From Salinibacterium sp. (GTDB lineage Bacteria; Actinomycetota; Actinomycetes; Actinomycetales; Microbacteriaceae): a DNA stretch of 64,000 nt. A program made the translations under genes and the position numbers. Positions within the stretch are counted from its first letter, which is position 1; the number at the start of each line of letters is the position of its first letter. The DNA lies in assembly GCA_019638845.1 (NCBI GenBank), contig JAHBSZ010000001.1, forward strand, positions 496,001 through 560,000. Direction: 5' to 3'. The notes under the pieces are model-generated. The model searched no databases. It was not told where the DNA came from and worked only from the letters and a program-made list of their open reading frames with translations. Of the stretch, positions 55,238-63,898 are shown piece by piece.

Positions 55238-56028
55238 AGGGCTCCTTCTTGCGCTCCGGACTCGTCAACACAGATGATCTCGACACCGGCCTCGGCTGCC
55301 GTTTGAACAGCGGAGTCGGTCTCGAGACCGTCCGTGACGAGCGCGCTGACCTCACCCAACGCGGCGATACTCATGAGTTGCACGCGCCCGAGCTTGGTTT
55401 TGTCGGCGACGACGATGACGCGGTCGGCCGCGCGCATCGCGGCCCGCTTCACATTGCCCTCTTCGCGGTGGTATTCGGTGATTCCCCGCTTGCCGTCCAC
55501 CCCCGCGACGCCCATCACATAGGTATCGCAGTTGTAGAGAGCGAATGTCGCCTCGGCCTCCGGGCCGATCAGGCTCAATTCCCCCGGTCGCAACTGCCCG
55601 CCAGTGAGGAGGACCGTCGTGCCCTCGTCGTCGGCCAACTCGATCGCGACAAGGATGCTCGGAGTCACGACGGTGAGGCCGAGACCGCGGCCTCTGATCG
55701 CTTTCGCGACGGCAAGCACCGTGCTCCCGCTGTCGAGGATTACCGTCTCGTGCGGCCGCAGCAGTTCTACGACCGCGCCCGCCATGTGCTCTTTCTCGAC
55801 GGCGGCTTGCGCGGCACGGGACTCGAATGTCGGCTCCGAGGATTTCCCGACGAGCGCGATGGCCCCACCGACCACGCGTCGGACGACCCCTTTGTCTTCC
55901 AGCGCATCGACGTCGCGGCGAATAGTCATCTCCGACACTTGGAACTCGTTCGCCAGCGTCGCGAAGTGGATCTCGCCCAGTGCGACGACGCGTTCCTCAA
56001 TAAGAGCCCTGCGCTTCGTCGTCGCCAT
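55234..56028 (-). CDS. DeoR/GlpR-family regulator
   Basis: 264 aa: N-terminal DeoR helix-turn-helix (KRRALIEERVVALGEIHFATLANEFQVSEMTIRRDVDALEDKGVVRR, read in parts) and a ribose-isomerase-like effector domain (VILDSGSTVLAVAKAI...IVVADKTKLGRVQLMSIAAL). Same order as sgcR in the E. coli sgc cluster. Probably represses its own operon and the divergent BtpA gene from the shared 101-bp region with the palindrome GAAACTGTTTC. Confidence 0.92.
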   Translation of the reverse strand: MATTKRRALIEERVVALGEIHFATLANEFQVSEMTIRRDVDALEDKGVVRRVVGGAIALVGKSSEPTFESRAAQAAVEKEHMAGAVVELLRPHETVILDSGSTVLAVAKAIRGRGLGLTVVTPSILVAIELADDEGTTVLLTGGQLRPGELSLIGPEAEATFALYNCDTYVMGVAGVDGKRGITEYHREEGNVKRAAMRAADRVIVVADKTKLGRVQLMSIAALGEVSALVTDGLETDSAVQTAAEAGVEIICVDESGAQEGAL

Positions 56029-56048
56029 GCGGTCAGCCTAGTGGGGCG

Positions 56049-56097
56049 TGTTAGAGATTCACAAGAAACTGTTTCAAACTAACATTCTGTCTATAGT
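56049..56097. promoter_or_regulatory. Divergent promoter/operator of the sgc-like cluster
   Basis: Between the DeoR and BtpA genes: perfect palindrome GAAACTGTTTC (56065-56075), flanking TGTTAG/CTAACA (56049 and 56079), and TATAGT (56092-56097) as a strong -10 for the + strand, 32 nt before the BtpA ATG. On the minus strand TTGAAA (56072-56077) overlaps the palindrome. Likely DeoR binding site; not verified. Confidence 0.5.
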
Positions 56098-56129
56098 GAT
56101 GTCAGAACCGGACACCGAAAGGCCGCACC

Positions 56130-56945
56130 ATGAGCACCTGGCTTGACTCGCTCTTCCCCGTAAGCAAGCCCGTGATCGCAATGCTGCATCTTTCCGCGCT
56201 GCCGGGTGACCCCGGCTTCGACGCAGCGGGCGGGATGTCCGCGGTGATCGACCGGGCGAAGGAAGAGCTCGACGTGCTGCAGTCCGGCGGGGTCGACGGA
56301 ATACTCATCTCCAACGAGTTCAGCCTCCCCTACCTCACCAAGACGGAGCCGATCACCGCCATCGCCATGGCTCGCATCATCGGCGAACTCCTCCCGGACC
56401 TCGCCGTGCCCTACGGAGTCAATGTGTTGTGGGACGGCCGTGCATCCATCGACCTTGCCGTCGCCACGGGCGCGAGTTTCGTGCGTGAAATCTTCACTGG
56501 CGTGTATGCGAGTGACTTCGGCCTGTGGGACACCAACATCGGCGAGGTCGCACGGCACCGGGCCCGCGTCGGCGGCTCCGATGTGAAGCTCCTCTTTAAC
56601 CTCGTCCCGGAGTCGGCGAAGTACTTGGCCGACCGCGACCTCAAGTCGATCACCGAGACGACCGTCTTCGCGACCCGCCCCGACGCGATCTGCGTATCCG
56701 GCCTCACAGCAGGCGCGGCAACCGACCTGCAGATGCTGAGCGTCGTCAAGGACGCCGCTGGCACCGTGCCGGTGTTCGTCAATACCGGAGTCAAGGCCCA
56801 CAACGTCGCCGAGCACCTCGCCATCGCGGACGGCGCCATCGTCGGCACCTTCTTCAAGGTAGGCGGCGTTTTCGAGAATCGCGCCGATCGCGCGCGGGTC
56901 GAAGAACTCATGTCGGCCGCACGGGACTACCGCGCGACCCGATAA
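56130..56945 (+). CDS. BtpA/SgcQ-family TIM-barrel protein
   Basis: 271 aa: KPVIAMLHLSALPGDPGFD, DGILISNEFSLPYLTK, GVNVLWDGRASIDLAVATGASFVREIFTGVYASDFG and VPVFVNTGVKAHNVAEHLAIADGAIVGTFFK match the BtpA family, which includes SgcQ of E. coli. Function of SgcQ is uncertain (a lyase or isomerase in sugar phosphate metabolism). The gene is divergent from the PTS operon, giving the set R-B-C-E-A plus Q. Ribosome site AAAGG before the ATG. Confidence 0.87.
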   Translation: MSTWLDSLFPVSKPVIAMLHLSALPGDPGFDAAGGMSAVIDRAKEELDVLQSGGVDGILISNEFSLPYLTKTEPITAIAMARIIGELLPDLAVPYGVNVLWDGRASIDLAVATGASFVREIFTGVYASDFGLWDTNIGEVARHRARVGGSDVKLLFNLVPESAKYLADRDLKSITETTVFATRPDAICVSGLTAGAATDLQMLSVVKDAAGTVPVFVNTGVKAHNVAEHLAIADGAIVGTFFKVGGVFENRADRARVEELMSAARDYRATR

Positions 56946-56979
56946 CGGGCACAGTCGCGCGTGCGAGAATGGCCCAGCC

Positions 56980-57366
56980 ATGGCTGACCGCGACGAGTAC
57001 GATGACGAGCCCGAGCCCGAGCTTGCCGGTTACCAGCCGCCGGGTGATCGTCCACTGCGTAGTCCGCATCTGACGACGGCGATGCGGGTGATCGTCGTGA
57101 TCGGTCTCGTCGGGCTGCTCTTGCCGGGCATCCTCGTGACTCTTAGCACGGCTGGCCGGACGGCGACCGTGACCTGCTCGATCTACACGGCGTACTACGC
57201 GCCCGAGGCCGTGAGCTTCTCCGCGCGCTTCGAGTTGTTCAGCCCGGCCGGTATCGGGTGGAACTGCTACGCCGTGAACTATGGCGGCTCCGAGGTTCTC
57301 GTGCGGTCGCTCGGCCTGATCCCCGGCGGGGTGGAGTTGCCAACCGTGCCCTCAATAAAGTCGTAG
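56980..57366 (+). CDS. Membrane protein of unknown function with an acidic N-terminus
   Basis: 128 aa: acidic start (MADRDEYDDEPEPEL), one membrane helix (about residues 36-58), then a Cys-containing extracytoplasmic region (TCSIYTAYY..., GWNCYAVNYGG) whose two Cys could pair. No homologue recognised. Separated by 34 nt from the BtpA gene and converges with fadD. Confidence 0.6.
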   Translation: MADRDEYDDEPEPELAGYQPPGDRPLRSPHLTTAMRVIVVIGLVGLLLPGILVTLSTAGRTATVTCSIYTAYYAPEAVSFSARFELFSPAGIGWNCYAVNYGGSEVLVRSLGLIPGGVELPTVPSIKS

Positions 57367-57369
57367 ACC

Positions 57370-59085
57370 CTAGGCGGATTGGTCGACGATGAGCTTCTCG
57401 CGCACCTGGCGACGCAGCACCTTGCCGATGAGCGAGCGAGGCAACTCTTCGACCACGAACACCTGCTTCGGAACCTTGTAGGCCGAGAGATTTCCGCGCG
57501 CCCACGCGCGGATCGACTCCTCGTCGAGGGTCTTTCCCGCAGCGAGAACTACCGCCGCAACAACGTCTTCGCCACTGTGGGCGCTGGGGAGACCGACCAC
57601 GGCGACGTCAGCGACATCCGGATGCTGGCGCAGGGCATCCTCGACCTCACTCGGCGCGACGTTGAAGCCACCCGTGATGATGATCTCCTTGATTCGGTCG
57701 ACGATCCGGACGAAGCCCATGTCGTCGATGGAGACGATGTCACCCGTGCGGAACCAGTCTTTGCCGTCGTCCGACGCCGGTACGAACACTGCAGCGGTTT
57801 CGTCTGGCTTCTTCCAGTAACCCGAGAACACCTGCGGTCCGCGCACGATGAGCTCACCCTGGTCACCCGCTTTGCGGTCTTGGGTCGGGTTCTCGGGGTC
57901 GACGACGCGCGCTTCGGTGTTCGGCAACGGAAGCCCGACAGTTCCGGCAACGCGGCTCGGCCCGACTGGGTTCGCCATGAGGACGGGGCTGGTTTCGCTC
58001 AGGCCGTAGCCCTCGACGAGATATCCGCCGGTCTCCTGCTCCCAGGGTTCAACTACCGAGGCAGAAAGCGGCATCGCCCCGGAAATCGCGATCTGGATTC
58101 CCTTGAGCGAGACACCCTGCTCCTTCGCCGCGGCGGTCAGCCGCGCGTAGATGGGCGGGACGGCGGGCAGGAAGGTGGCAGGACGTTTCTTCACAACCTT
58201 GAGGACGAGATCGGGGTCGAACTTCGGGAAGAGCACCAGTCGAGCACCCATGCTCATGGCAAAGGTCAGGCAGAGAGTGAGCCCGTACGCGTGGAACATC
58301 GGCAACACCGCGTAGACGACGCAGCCTTCACCGCGCTTCACAGACGGGACCCAAGCGCGCGCCTGCGCTGCGTTGGTCGTGAGGTTCTGGTGGGTGAGGG
58401 TCGCGCCCTTCGGCAGGCCGGTCGTGCCACTCGTGTACTGGATGAGCGCGACGTCGGCAGCATCCGGCCTGAAGATCTCTGGTGTGATCGGTTCGGTCTT
58501 CTGAAGCTGCTCCCACGTGATCGTGTTGTGCACGCTCGTGGTGAGGGCTGTTCGCGACTCGCGAGCCTTGGCGATCGGCAGGCGCAGCAGCGCACGCGTT
58601 GCGAACGGCATCGCGCGCGTGACATCCACCGAAATCAGATTCGTGACAGCAACATCGGCGGGGAACGCTTGGATCGAGGCGACTACGTTGTTCCAGGCGA
58701 TCACGGTCTTTGCACCGTGGTCTTCGAACTGGTGGCGAAGTTCACGCGGGGTATAGAGCGGGTTGTGTTCGACGACGATCGCGCCCAACCGGAGCACCGC
58801 GTAGAACGCGACGATGTGCTGTGGGCAGTTCGGAAGCACGAGAGCGACAGTGTCACCCTTCTGCACGCCGAGGAGCCGGAGCCCTTCGGCAGCGCGGTCG
58901 ATCTGCTCGCCCATCTGTTCGTAAGTTGTCTCCGACCCGAAGAACTCGAGCGCGACCGCACGAGGGAACTCGGCGATCGACGCGCTCACCAAGTCGTACA
59001 GCGACCCCGTGGGGATGTCGATCTCGTCGGGCACGCCGTCGGCGTAGGACGCGAGCCAGGGGCGCGGGGTGGTGATGCCCGCCAC
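57370..59085 (-). CDS. fadD: Long-chain acyl-CoA synthetase (AMP-binding)
   Basis: 571 aa ANL-superfamily enzyme. AMP motif YTSGTTGLPKG near residue 230, GYGLSETSPVL, DWFRTGDIVSIDD and the C-terminal GKVLRRQVREKL with the catalytic Lys. Activates fatty acids for beta-oxidation or lipid synthesis. GTG start overlaps the prs stop by one base (TAGTG). Confidence 0.93.
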   Translation of the reverse strand: MAGITTPRPWLASYADGVPDEIDIPTGSLYDLVSASIAEFPRAVALEFFGSETTYEQMGEQIDRAAEGLRLLGVQKGDTVALVLPNCPQHIVAFYAVLRLGAIVVEHNPLYTPRELRHQFEDHGAKTVIAWNNVVASIQAFPADVAVTNLISVDVTRAMPFATRALLRLPIAKARESRTALTTSVHNTITWEQLQKTEPITPEIFRPDAADVALIQYTSGTTGLPKGATLTHQNLTTNAAQARAWVPSVKRGEGCVVYAVLPMFHAYGLTLCLTFAMSMGARLVLFPKFDPDLVLKVVKKRPATFLPAVPPIYARLTAAAKEQGVSLKGIQIAISGAMPLSASVVEPWEQETGGYLVEGYGLSETSPVLMANPVGPSRVAGTVGLPLPNTEARVVDPENPTQDRKAGDQGELIVRGPQVFSGYWKKPDETAAVFVPASDDGKDWFRTGDIVSIDDMGFVRIVDRIKEIIITGGFNVAPSEVEDALRQHPDVADVAVVGLPSAHSGEDVVAAVVLAAGKTLDEESIRAWARGNLSAYKVPKQVFVVEELPRSLIGKVLRRQVREKLIVDQSA

Positions 59086-60062
59086 TACGCTGCGCCGTCG
59101 AACATGCTCGTCACGGATCCGTCGTCGAAGACCTCGTGGATCGCGCGGGCAAGCAGTGGTGCGATGGGCAGCACCGTGAGGGTCGGGAAGCGCTTCTCTT
59201 CGGGGATCGGCAAAGTATCGGTGACGACCACGGAGTCGATCGATGCGGTCTGCAACAACTCGGATGCCGGGTGCGAGAAGATCGCGTGCGTTGCGGCCAC
59301 CACGACGCGGGTCGCGCCAGCTGACTTGAGCGCCTCAGCTGCCTTGACGATAGTTCCGCCGGTGTCGATCATGTCGTCGACAATGAGACACACACGCCCC
59401 TCCACCTCACCCACGATCTCGTGCACGCTCACCTTGTTGGGCACGCGCGGGTCACGACGCTTGTGGATGATAGCGAGTGGGGCGCCGAGCTTGTCGCTCC
59501 AGATGTCGGCCACGCGCACGCGCCCCATGTCGGGCGAGACGACGGTAAGAGTCTTGGGGTCGAGGATCTTGCGGAAATGCTCAAGCAGCACCGGCATTGC
59601 GAACAAATGATCGACGGGGCCATCAAAGAAGCCCTGAATCTGGGCGGCGTGCAGATCGACGCTCATGATGCGATCGGCGCCGGCCGCCTTGTACAGGTCA
59701 GCGACGAGACGCGCGGAGATCGGTTCGCGACCGCGGCCCTTCTTGTCTTGACGGGCATACGGGTAGAACGGTGACACGACAGTGATGCGCTTGGCGGATG
59801 CGCGCTTCAGAGCGTCGACCATGATGAGTTGCTCCATGAGCCACTCGTTGATCGGATTGGTGTGCGACTGGATCACGAACGCGTCGCAGCCGCGGACGCT
59901 CTCGTCGTAGCGGGCGTAGATCTCGCCATTGGCGAAGGTGCGGGCATCCGTATGCACGAGATCGGCATCGAGTTCGGCTGCCACATCGATCGCCAGCTGG
60001 GGATGCGCGCGCCCGGTGACAATGACGAGCCGTTTCTGTCCGGTGATCTTGATCTCGGACAC
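59085..60062 (-). CDS. prs: Ribose-phosphate pyrophosphokinase (PRPP synthase)
   Basis: 325 aa. FANGEIYARYDESVRGCDAF, Mg-binding VDLHAAQIQGFFD and PRPP loop LIVDDMIDTGGTI are class I PRPP synthase signatures. Makes PRPP for purine, pyrimidine, His and Trp synthesis. The glmU gene lies 81 nt upstream on the same strand, a pairing common in Gram-positives. Confidence 0.97.
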   Translation of the reverse strand: MSEIKITGQKRLVIVTGRAHPQLAIDVAAELDADLVHTDARTFANGEIYARYDESVRGCDAFVIQSHTNPINEWLMEQLIMVDALKRASAKRITVVSPFYPYARQDKKGRGREPISARLVADLYKAAGADRIMSVDLHAAQIQGFFDGPVDHLFAMPVLLEHFRKILDPKTLTVVSPDMGRVRVADIWSDKLGAPLAIIHKRRDPRVPNKVSVHEIVGEVEGRVCLIVDDMIDTGGTIVKAAEALKSAGATRVVVAATHAIFSHPASELLQTASIDSVVVTDTLPIPEEKRFPTLTVLPIAPLLARAIHEVFDDGSVTSMFDGAA

Positions 60063-60143
60063 TGTTCCCGCTCTCTGTCGACGACGCTGCGTGCCAATTC
60101 TAACGCGCTGGAACTGCCGGGTTGCTGCCCCACGGGGCCATCG

Positions 60144-61571
60144 TCAATCCAGTGCGGCGTCTTCTGCCGCCCGAGACGAAGCGGACCCCGCTCGGTTCGC
60201 GACCACCCAGCCGGTCATGTTGCGCTGCGGGGCGACGTTGATGGCCAGAGCGCCTGCGGGGACATCCTTTCGGACCACCGTGCCCGCCCCCGTGTACGCG
60301 CCATCCCCGATAGAGACGGGGGCGACGAACACGTTATGCGAGCCTGTGCGCACGTGCGAGCCGATCACGGTCGCACTCTTGTTCACACCGTCGTAGTTGG
60401 CAGTGATCGTGCCTGCGCCGACGTTCGACCCCTCCCCCACCGTCGTGTCCCCGATGTACGACAGGTGCGGAACTTTGCTGCCGGCACCGATCGTGGAGTT
60501 CTTGGTTTCCACGAACGTGCCGATCTTGCCGTCGGCGCCCAGATACGTGCCAGGGCGAAGGTAGGCGAAGGGGCCGACACTGGCACCGGCGCCGATCACG
60601 GCGAGCGTGGCATCCGTGCGCTTGACCGTAGCGTTCTCGCCGATCTCGCAGTCCACGAGAGTCGTGTCGGGGCCAACCGTCGCCCCGCGCTGAACAAGCG
60701 TCGCGCCCTTGAGCTGGGTTCCCGGGAGCACCTCGACGTCTTCGGAAAGCACGACGTCCGCGTCGATCCAGGTCGTCGCCGGATCGCTGATCGTGACGCC
60801 GGCGAGCTGCCAGCGACGCACGATGAGCTCGTTCATCCGGCGGGATGCCTCGGCGAGCTGAACCCGGTCGTTGACTCCGGCCACCATCCAGCCGTCGTGC
60901 ACGGGCAGCGCGGAGACAGTAGACCCCGCAGCGCGCAGGAGCCCCACCACATCCGTGAGGTATTTCTCGCCTTGGGAGTTGGCGAGACCGATGAGGGGCA
61001 ACTGCTCGCGGAGCGCAGACGCCCGGAACACATAGGTGCCCGAGTTGATCTCGGTGATCGCAAGCTCTTCGGGCGAGGCATCCTTCTGCTCGACTATGCG
61101 GTCGAGAATCCCGTCGGCGTCCCGCACGACGCGGCCGTAGCCGGTCGCGTCCTCGAGGATCGCCGAGAGCAGTGTTGCCGATGCCTGCGCCGAGCGGTGT
61201 TCGGCGATGAGGGTGGCGAGCGTCGGCGCATCCAGGAGTGGCACGTCGCCGCTGACCACGACGATGTCACCGTCGAAGTCGGCGGGAAGAGCGCTGATCC
61301 CGACCTCCACCGCACGGCCGGTGCCGGGGATGTCGTCTTGATCGACGAACACGATGTCGGGCATGAGTTCCGCGATCGTGGAAACCACTGTGTCCCGCTC
61401 GTGGCGGACTACCGCGATGACATGGCTGGGGGCGAGGTCGCGGGCAGTGGCGAGCACGTGTCCGACGAGCGATCGACCAGCGATGTCGTGCAGCACTTTC
61501 GGCCGGGACGACTTCATGCGGGTGCCCTGCCCTGCAGCCAATACGATCACGGCGAGATTCAGGTCGGTCAT
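60144..61571 (-). CDS. glmU: Bifunctional UDP-GlcNAc pyrophosphorylase / GlcN-1-P acetyltransferase
   Basis: 475 aa. N-terminal uridylyltransferase (VIVLAAGQGTRMKSSRPKVL, DGWMVAGVNDRVQLAEA), C-terminal left-handed beta-helix acetyltransferase with hexapeptide repeats and LSYIGDTTVGEGSNVGAGTITANYDGVNK. Supplies UDP-GlcNAc for wall synthesis. ATG start. A tRNA-Gln gene lies 36 nt upstream on the same strand. Confidence 0.97.
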   Translation of the reverse strand: MTDLNLAVIVLAAGQGTRMKSSRPKVLHDIAGRSLVGHVLATARDLAPSHVIAVVRHERDTVVSTIAELMPDIVFVDQDDIPGTGRAVEVGISALPADFDGDIVVVSGDVPLLDAPTLATLIAEHRSAQASATLLSAILEDATGYGRVVRDADGILDRIVEQKDASPEELAITEINSGTYVFRASALREQLPLIGLANSQGEKYLTDVVGLLRAAGSTVSALPVHDGWMVAGVNDRVQLAEASRRMNELIVRRWQLAGVTISDPATTWIDADVVLSEDVEVLPGTQLKGATLVQRGATVGPDTTLVDCEIGENATVKRTDATLAVIGAGASVGPFAYLRPGTYLGADGKIGTFVETKNSTIGAGSKVPHLSYIGDTTVGEGSNVGAGTITANYDGVNKSATVIGSHVRTGSHNVFVAPVSIGDGAYTGAGTVVRKDVPAGALAINVAPQRNMTGWVVANRAGSASSRAAEDAALD

Positions 61572-61606
61572 ATGCCTATTCTTTCGTCATCGCTGACACC
61601 ATCATG

Positions 61607-61678
61607 CTCCGCCTCCAGGACTCGAACCTAGACCTAACAGCTCCAAAGGCTGTCGTGCTGCCATTACACCAAGGCGGA
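61607..61678 (-). tRNA. tRNA-Gln (anticodon TTG)
   Basis: Acceptor TCCGCCT pairs AGGCGGA with discriminator G; anticodon loop CTTTGGA (TTG); T-arm loop TTCGAGT. 72 nt without encoded CCA. It is the first element of the minus-strand glmU-prs-fadD group. Confidence 0.93.
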
Positions 61679-61813
61679 CCGCGCCTCGAAGGGCGCCCGG
61701 TCAATTCTGCCAGACCGCGGCACCGTCACGAAAAGCTACGCGTTCGCAACTCCTGCAATCCGGGCCCCCGCGTGCCCGTCAAGCGCGCGACACGAGCGGA
61801 TCGGACACGTTCT

Positions 61814-61834
61814 GCAGGAGTTATCGACTCCTGC
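61814..61834. promoter_or_regulatory. Inverted repeat upstream of marR (GCAGGAGT/ACTCCTGC)
   Basis: Perfect 8-bp arms with a 5-nt centre (TATCG), 37-57 nt before the MarR gene; ACTCCTGC occurs a third time at 61749. Candidate MarR operator. Confidence 0.45.
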
Positions 61835-61858
61835 GCGCGAGACAAGTGCGTCGCGCGC
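61833..61858. promoter_or_regulatory. Second inverted repeat (GCGCGCGA/TCGCGCGC) abutting a -10 of marR
   Basis: 8-bp perfect arms spaced by 10 nt; the right arm ends directly before GATAAT (61859-61864), itself 6 nt before the ATG, so the transcript is probably leaderless. Binding there would block RNA polymerase, fitting MarR autoregulation. Confidence 0.45.
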
Positions 61859-61870
61859 GATAATTGACGG

Positions 61871-62362
61871 ATGCCCACCCGCGACGAAGTCGACCGCATC
61901 GTCGACGCGTGGTCGCGCGAACGCGGTGACCTCGACTTCTCCCCACTGCAGGTGCTCAGTCGTGTCGGCCGCCTTGCTCGGCATCTGGAGCGTGCACGGC
62001 GCACCGCATTCGCAGCGTCCGACCTCGAACTCTGGGAGTTCGACGTGTTGTCCGCACTGAGACGGGCCGGAGCGCCCTACCAGTTGAGCCCCAAGGCGCT
62101 GCTTCAGCAAACACTCGTCTCGAGCGGGACCATGACGAACCGCATCGACAGACTCGTCGCCCGATCCCTCGTCGAGCGACGCACCGACCCGAACGACGGC
62201 CGCGGGATCCTCGTCGTCATGACCGAAGAAGGTCGCGAGCGAGTGGATGCCGCGATCAGCACGCTGCTCGATGCTGAATCCGACCTGCTCGATCGCTTGC
62301 CGAAGGCCGACCAAGAACGCCTCAGTGCACTATTGCGAAAGCTCAGCCTTGACTTCGACTGA
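61871..62362 (+). CDS. MarR-family transcriptional regulator
   Basis: 163 aa winged helix: LWEFDVLSALRRAGAPYQLSPKALLQQTLVSSGTMTNRIDRLVARSLVERRTDPNDGRGILVVMTEEG (MarR DNA-binding helix region, read in parts). Leaderless start after GATAAT; two inverted repeats lie upstream. Overlaps the YeiH-like gene by 14 nt, so it likely regulates it. Ligand unknown. Confidence 0.93.
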   Translation: MPTRDEVDRIVDAWSRERGDLDFSPLQVLSRVGRLARHLERARRTAFAASDLELWEFDVLSALRRAGAPYQLSPKALLQQTLVSSGTMTNRIDRLVARSLVERRTDPNDGRGILVVMTEEGRERVDAAISTLLDAESDLLDRLPKADQERLSALLRKLSLDFD

Positions 62363-63356
62363 ACGCTCGCGCGACCTGCTCCCCGGGTTGGGACTCGCGC
62401 TGGTCGCCTTCATCGCGGCCGGACTACTCAATCAACTTCTGCCGTTCGTGCCGACTCTCACGGCGTGCGTGGTGCTCGGCATCCTCTTCACCGCCATCCC
62501 GTGGCCGGATCGGTTTCGAACGCTCATGCAGCCGGGCCTCGCTGCGTCGGCACGTCGGCTTCTGCGCATCGGAATCGTTCTCCTCGGCTTCCGGTTGAGT
62601 CTCACCGACATTGCGGGGCTGGGCTGGCTCGTCCTCGGCCTCATCATCGCCATCGTCTTGATCACGTTCTTCCTGACCCTCGCACTCGGTCGGGCATTCG
62701 GGCTACCCGGAGACCAGCCCCTGCTCATCGCCGCTGGCTTTGCCATTTGCGGTGCCTCGGCGATCGGGGCAATGGCCGGCGTGACTAAGTCGAAGGATGC
62801 CGACCAAGCAACGCCCGTCGCGCTCGTGACCCTGTGCGGCACTCTCGCCATCGCGGTACTCCCCGCGCTGCGACCGTTGCTCGGTCTCGACGCCGAACAG
62901 TTCGGACTGTGGACCGGCGCCAGCGTGCACGACGTAGGACAAGTGGTCGCGACGGCGCAGGTTGCCGGGGCTTCCGCGCTCGCGATCGCCGTGGTCGTGA
63001 AACTTACCCGCGTCGCACTGCTTGCCCCCATGGTGGCCGTGACCGGCGCCGTGCTGCGCCGCGAGGGTCGGCGCCCCGCGATCGTGCCGCTGTTCCTCGT
63101 AGGCTTCCTCGCCGCGGTGGTCGCCCGCACCTTCCTTCCGTTGCCCGACACGTTCATTGCCGCAACGGAGGACGTACAGCTTCTCCTGCTCGGCATGGCG
63201 CTGTTCGGGCTGGGTGCAGCGATCCGCATCGGCACGCTCGTGAAGACCGGAGTTCGTCCGCTCGCCGTCGCCGGGCTGTCGTGGTTCGCCATCGCGGGTC
63301 TCGCTCTCGGGGCCGTGTTCATCGCCAGCGCGGCCGGAGTACCTGCTCTCGGTTAG
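62349..63356 (+). CDS. YeiH/UPF0324-family membrane protein (putative sulfate/thiosulfate-type exporter)
   Basis: About 335 aa, around ten hydrophobic segments; family blocks RLLRIGIVLLGFRLSLTDI, AAGFAICGASAIGAMAGVTKSKD and SVHDVGQVVATAQVAG. Annotated in relatives as putative sulfate exporter; substrate unproven. The start is uncertain: a TTG overlapping the marR end is used because no ATG with a ribosome site exists; a downstream TTG (near 62385) is an alternative. Confidence 0.83.
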   Translation: MTSTERSRDLLPGLGLALVAFIAAGLLNQLLPFVPTLTACVVLGILFTAIPWPDRFRTLMQPGLAASARRLLRIGIVLLGFRLSLTDIAGLGWLVLGLIIAIVLITFFLTLALGRAFGLPGDQPLLIAAGFAICGASAIGAMAGVTKSKDADQATPVALVTLCGTLAIAVLPALRPLLGLDAEQFGLWTGASVHDVGQVVATAQVAGASALAIAVVVKLTRVALLAPMVAVTGAVLRREGRRPAIVPLFLVGFLAAVVARTFLPLPDTFIAATEDVQLLLLGMALFGLGAAIRIGTLVKTGVRPLAVAGLSWFAIAGLALGAVFIASAAGVPALG

Positions 63357-63898
63357 CCCATCGGCGGGCATCCGAGGCCCTGGATCAAGCGTGCCCAGTA
63401 GTTGACCTGAGCTGCGGTAGACGCGATCACGACAATTTCACGCTCGGTGAACTCGGCCCGAAGTCGTTCGCCGACCGTCGGGTCGAGGCGAAGCGGTGTT
63501 TGCGATGTCAGCCTGGCGAACTCGACGGCGAGGCGCTCTGCGGGCGAGAAGCTCGGCACGTCCTCCAGCGCCGTGAGGCCCTGGATCGCGTGCAGCTCTT
63601 CCTCGGTGATGAGCTTCTCCCACCCCTCGGAATTCAGCCCCATGCAAAACGGGCACTCCACAGTGAACGACACGGTCATCCGGACCAGCTTGAGGAGACG
63701 CTCGGTAGCTCGGCCCTCGTCGTGCGCGATGAGCGCTTCGACGACTGCGGAACTCACGGCTGCGCGGGGGTACCACGTGAGCAGTCTCGGCGGAAGCAAG
63801 TCGGCGCCGGATCGGCGCTTCACAATCCACAGCCCGAACCGCAAATAAAACGGAGGTCGAGCAGGGGGCGCGATGAATGCCTGATTGAGGTCAGTCAT
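63353..63898 (-). CDS. Carboxymuconolactone decarboxylase-fold (AhpD-like) protein
   Basis: About 181 aa: helical AhpD fold with VECPFCMGLNSEGW (C-x2-C redox motif near residue 80) and a C-terminal YWARLIQGLGC. AhpD-like enzymes reduce peroxiredoxins or act as peroxidases. The start ATG overlaps the stop region of the upstream CDF gene by 8 nt, so the pair is cotranscribed. Converges with the YeiH-like gene (4-nt overlap of stops). Confidence 0.83.
   Translation of the reverse strand: MTDLNQAFIAPPARPPFYLRFGLWIVKRRSGADLLPPRLLTWYPRAAVSSAVVEALIAHDEGRATERLLKLVRMTVSFTVECPFCMGLNSEGWEKLITEEELHAIQGLTALEDVPSFSPAERLAVEFARLTSQTPLRLDPTVGERLRAEFTEREIVVIASTAAQVNYWARLIQGLGCPPMG

Noticed and set aside
57379..59610. 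A 743-residue open frame opposite fadD and prs
   Set aside because: It crosses two confidently identified genes and has biased Arg/Asp/Val composition typical of antisense shadows.
59829..61631. A 600-residue frame opposite prs and glmU
   Set aside because: Same composition pattern; the opposite strand carries complete PRPP synthase and GlmU.
61739..61834. ACTCCTGC repeats as the start of a CRISPR array
   Set aside because: Only three 8-base copies, one inverted, with irregular spacing; better explained as regulator half-sites.
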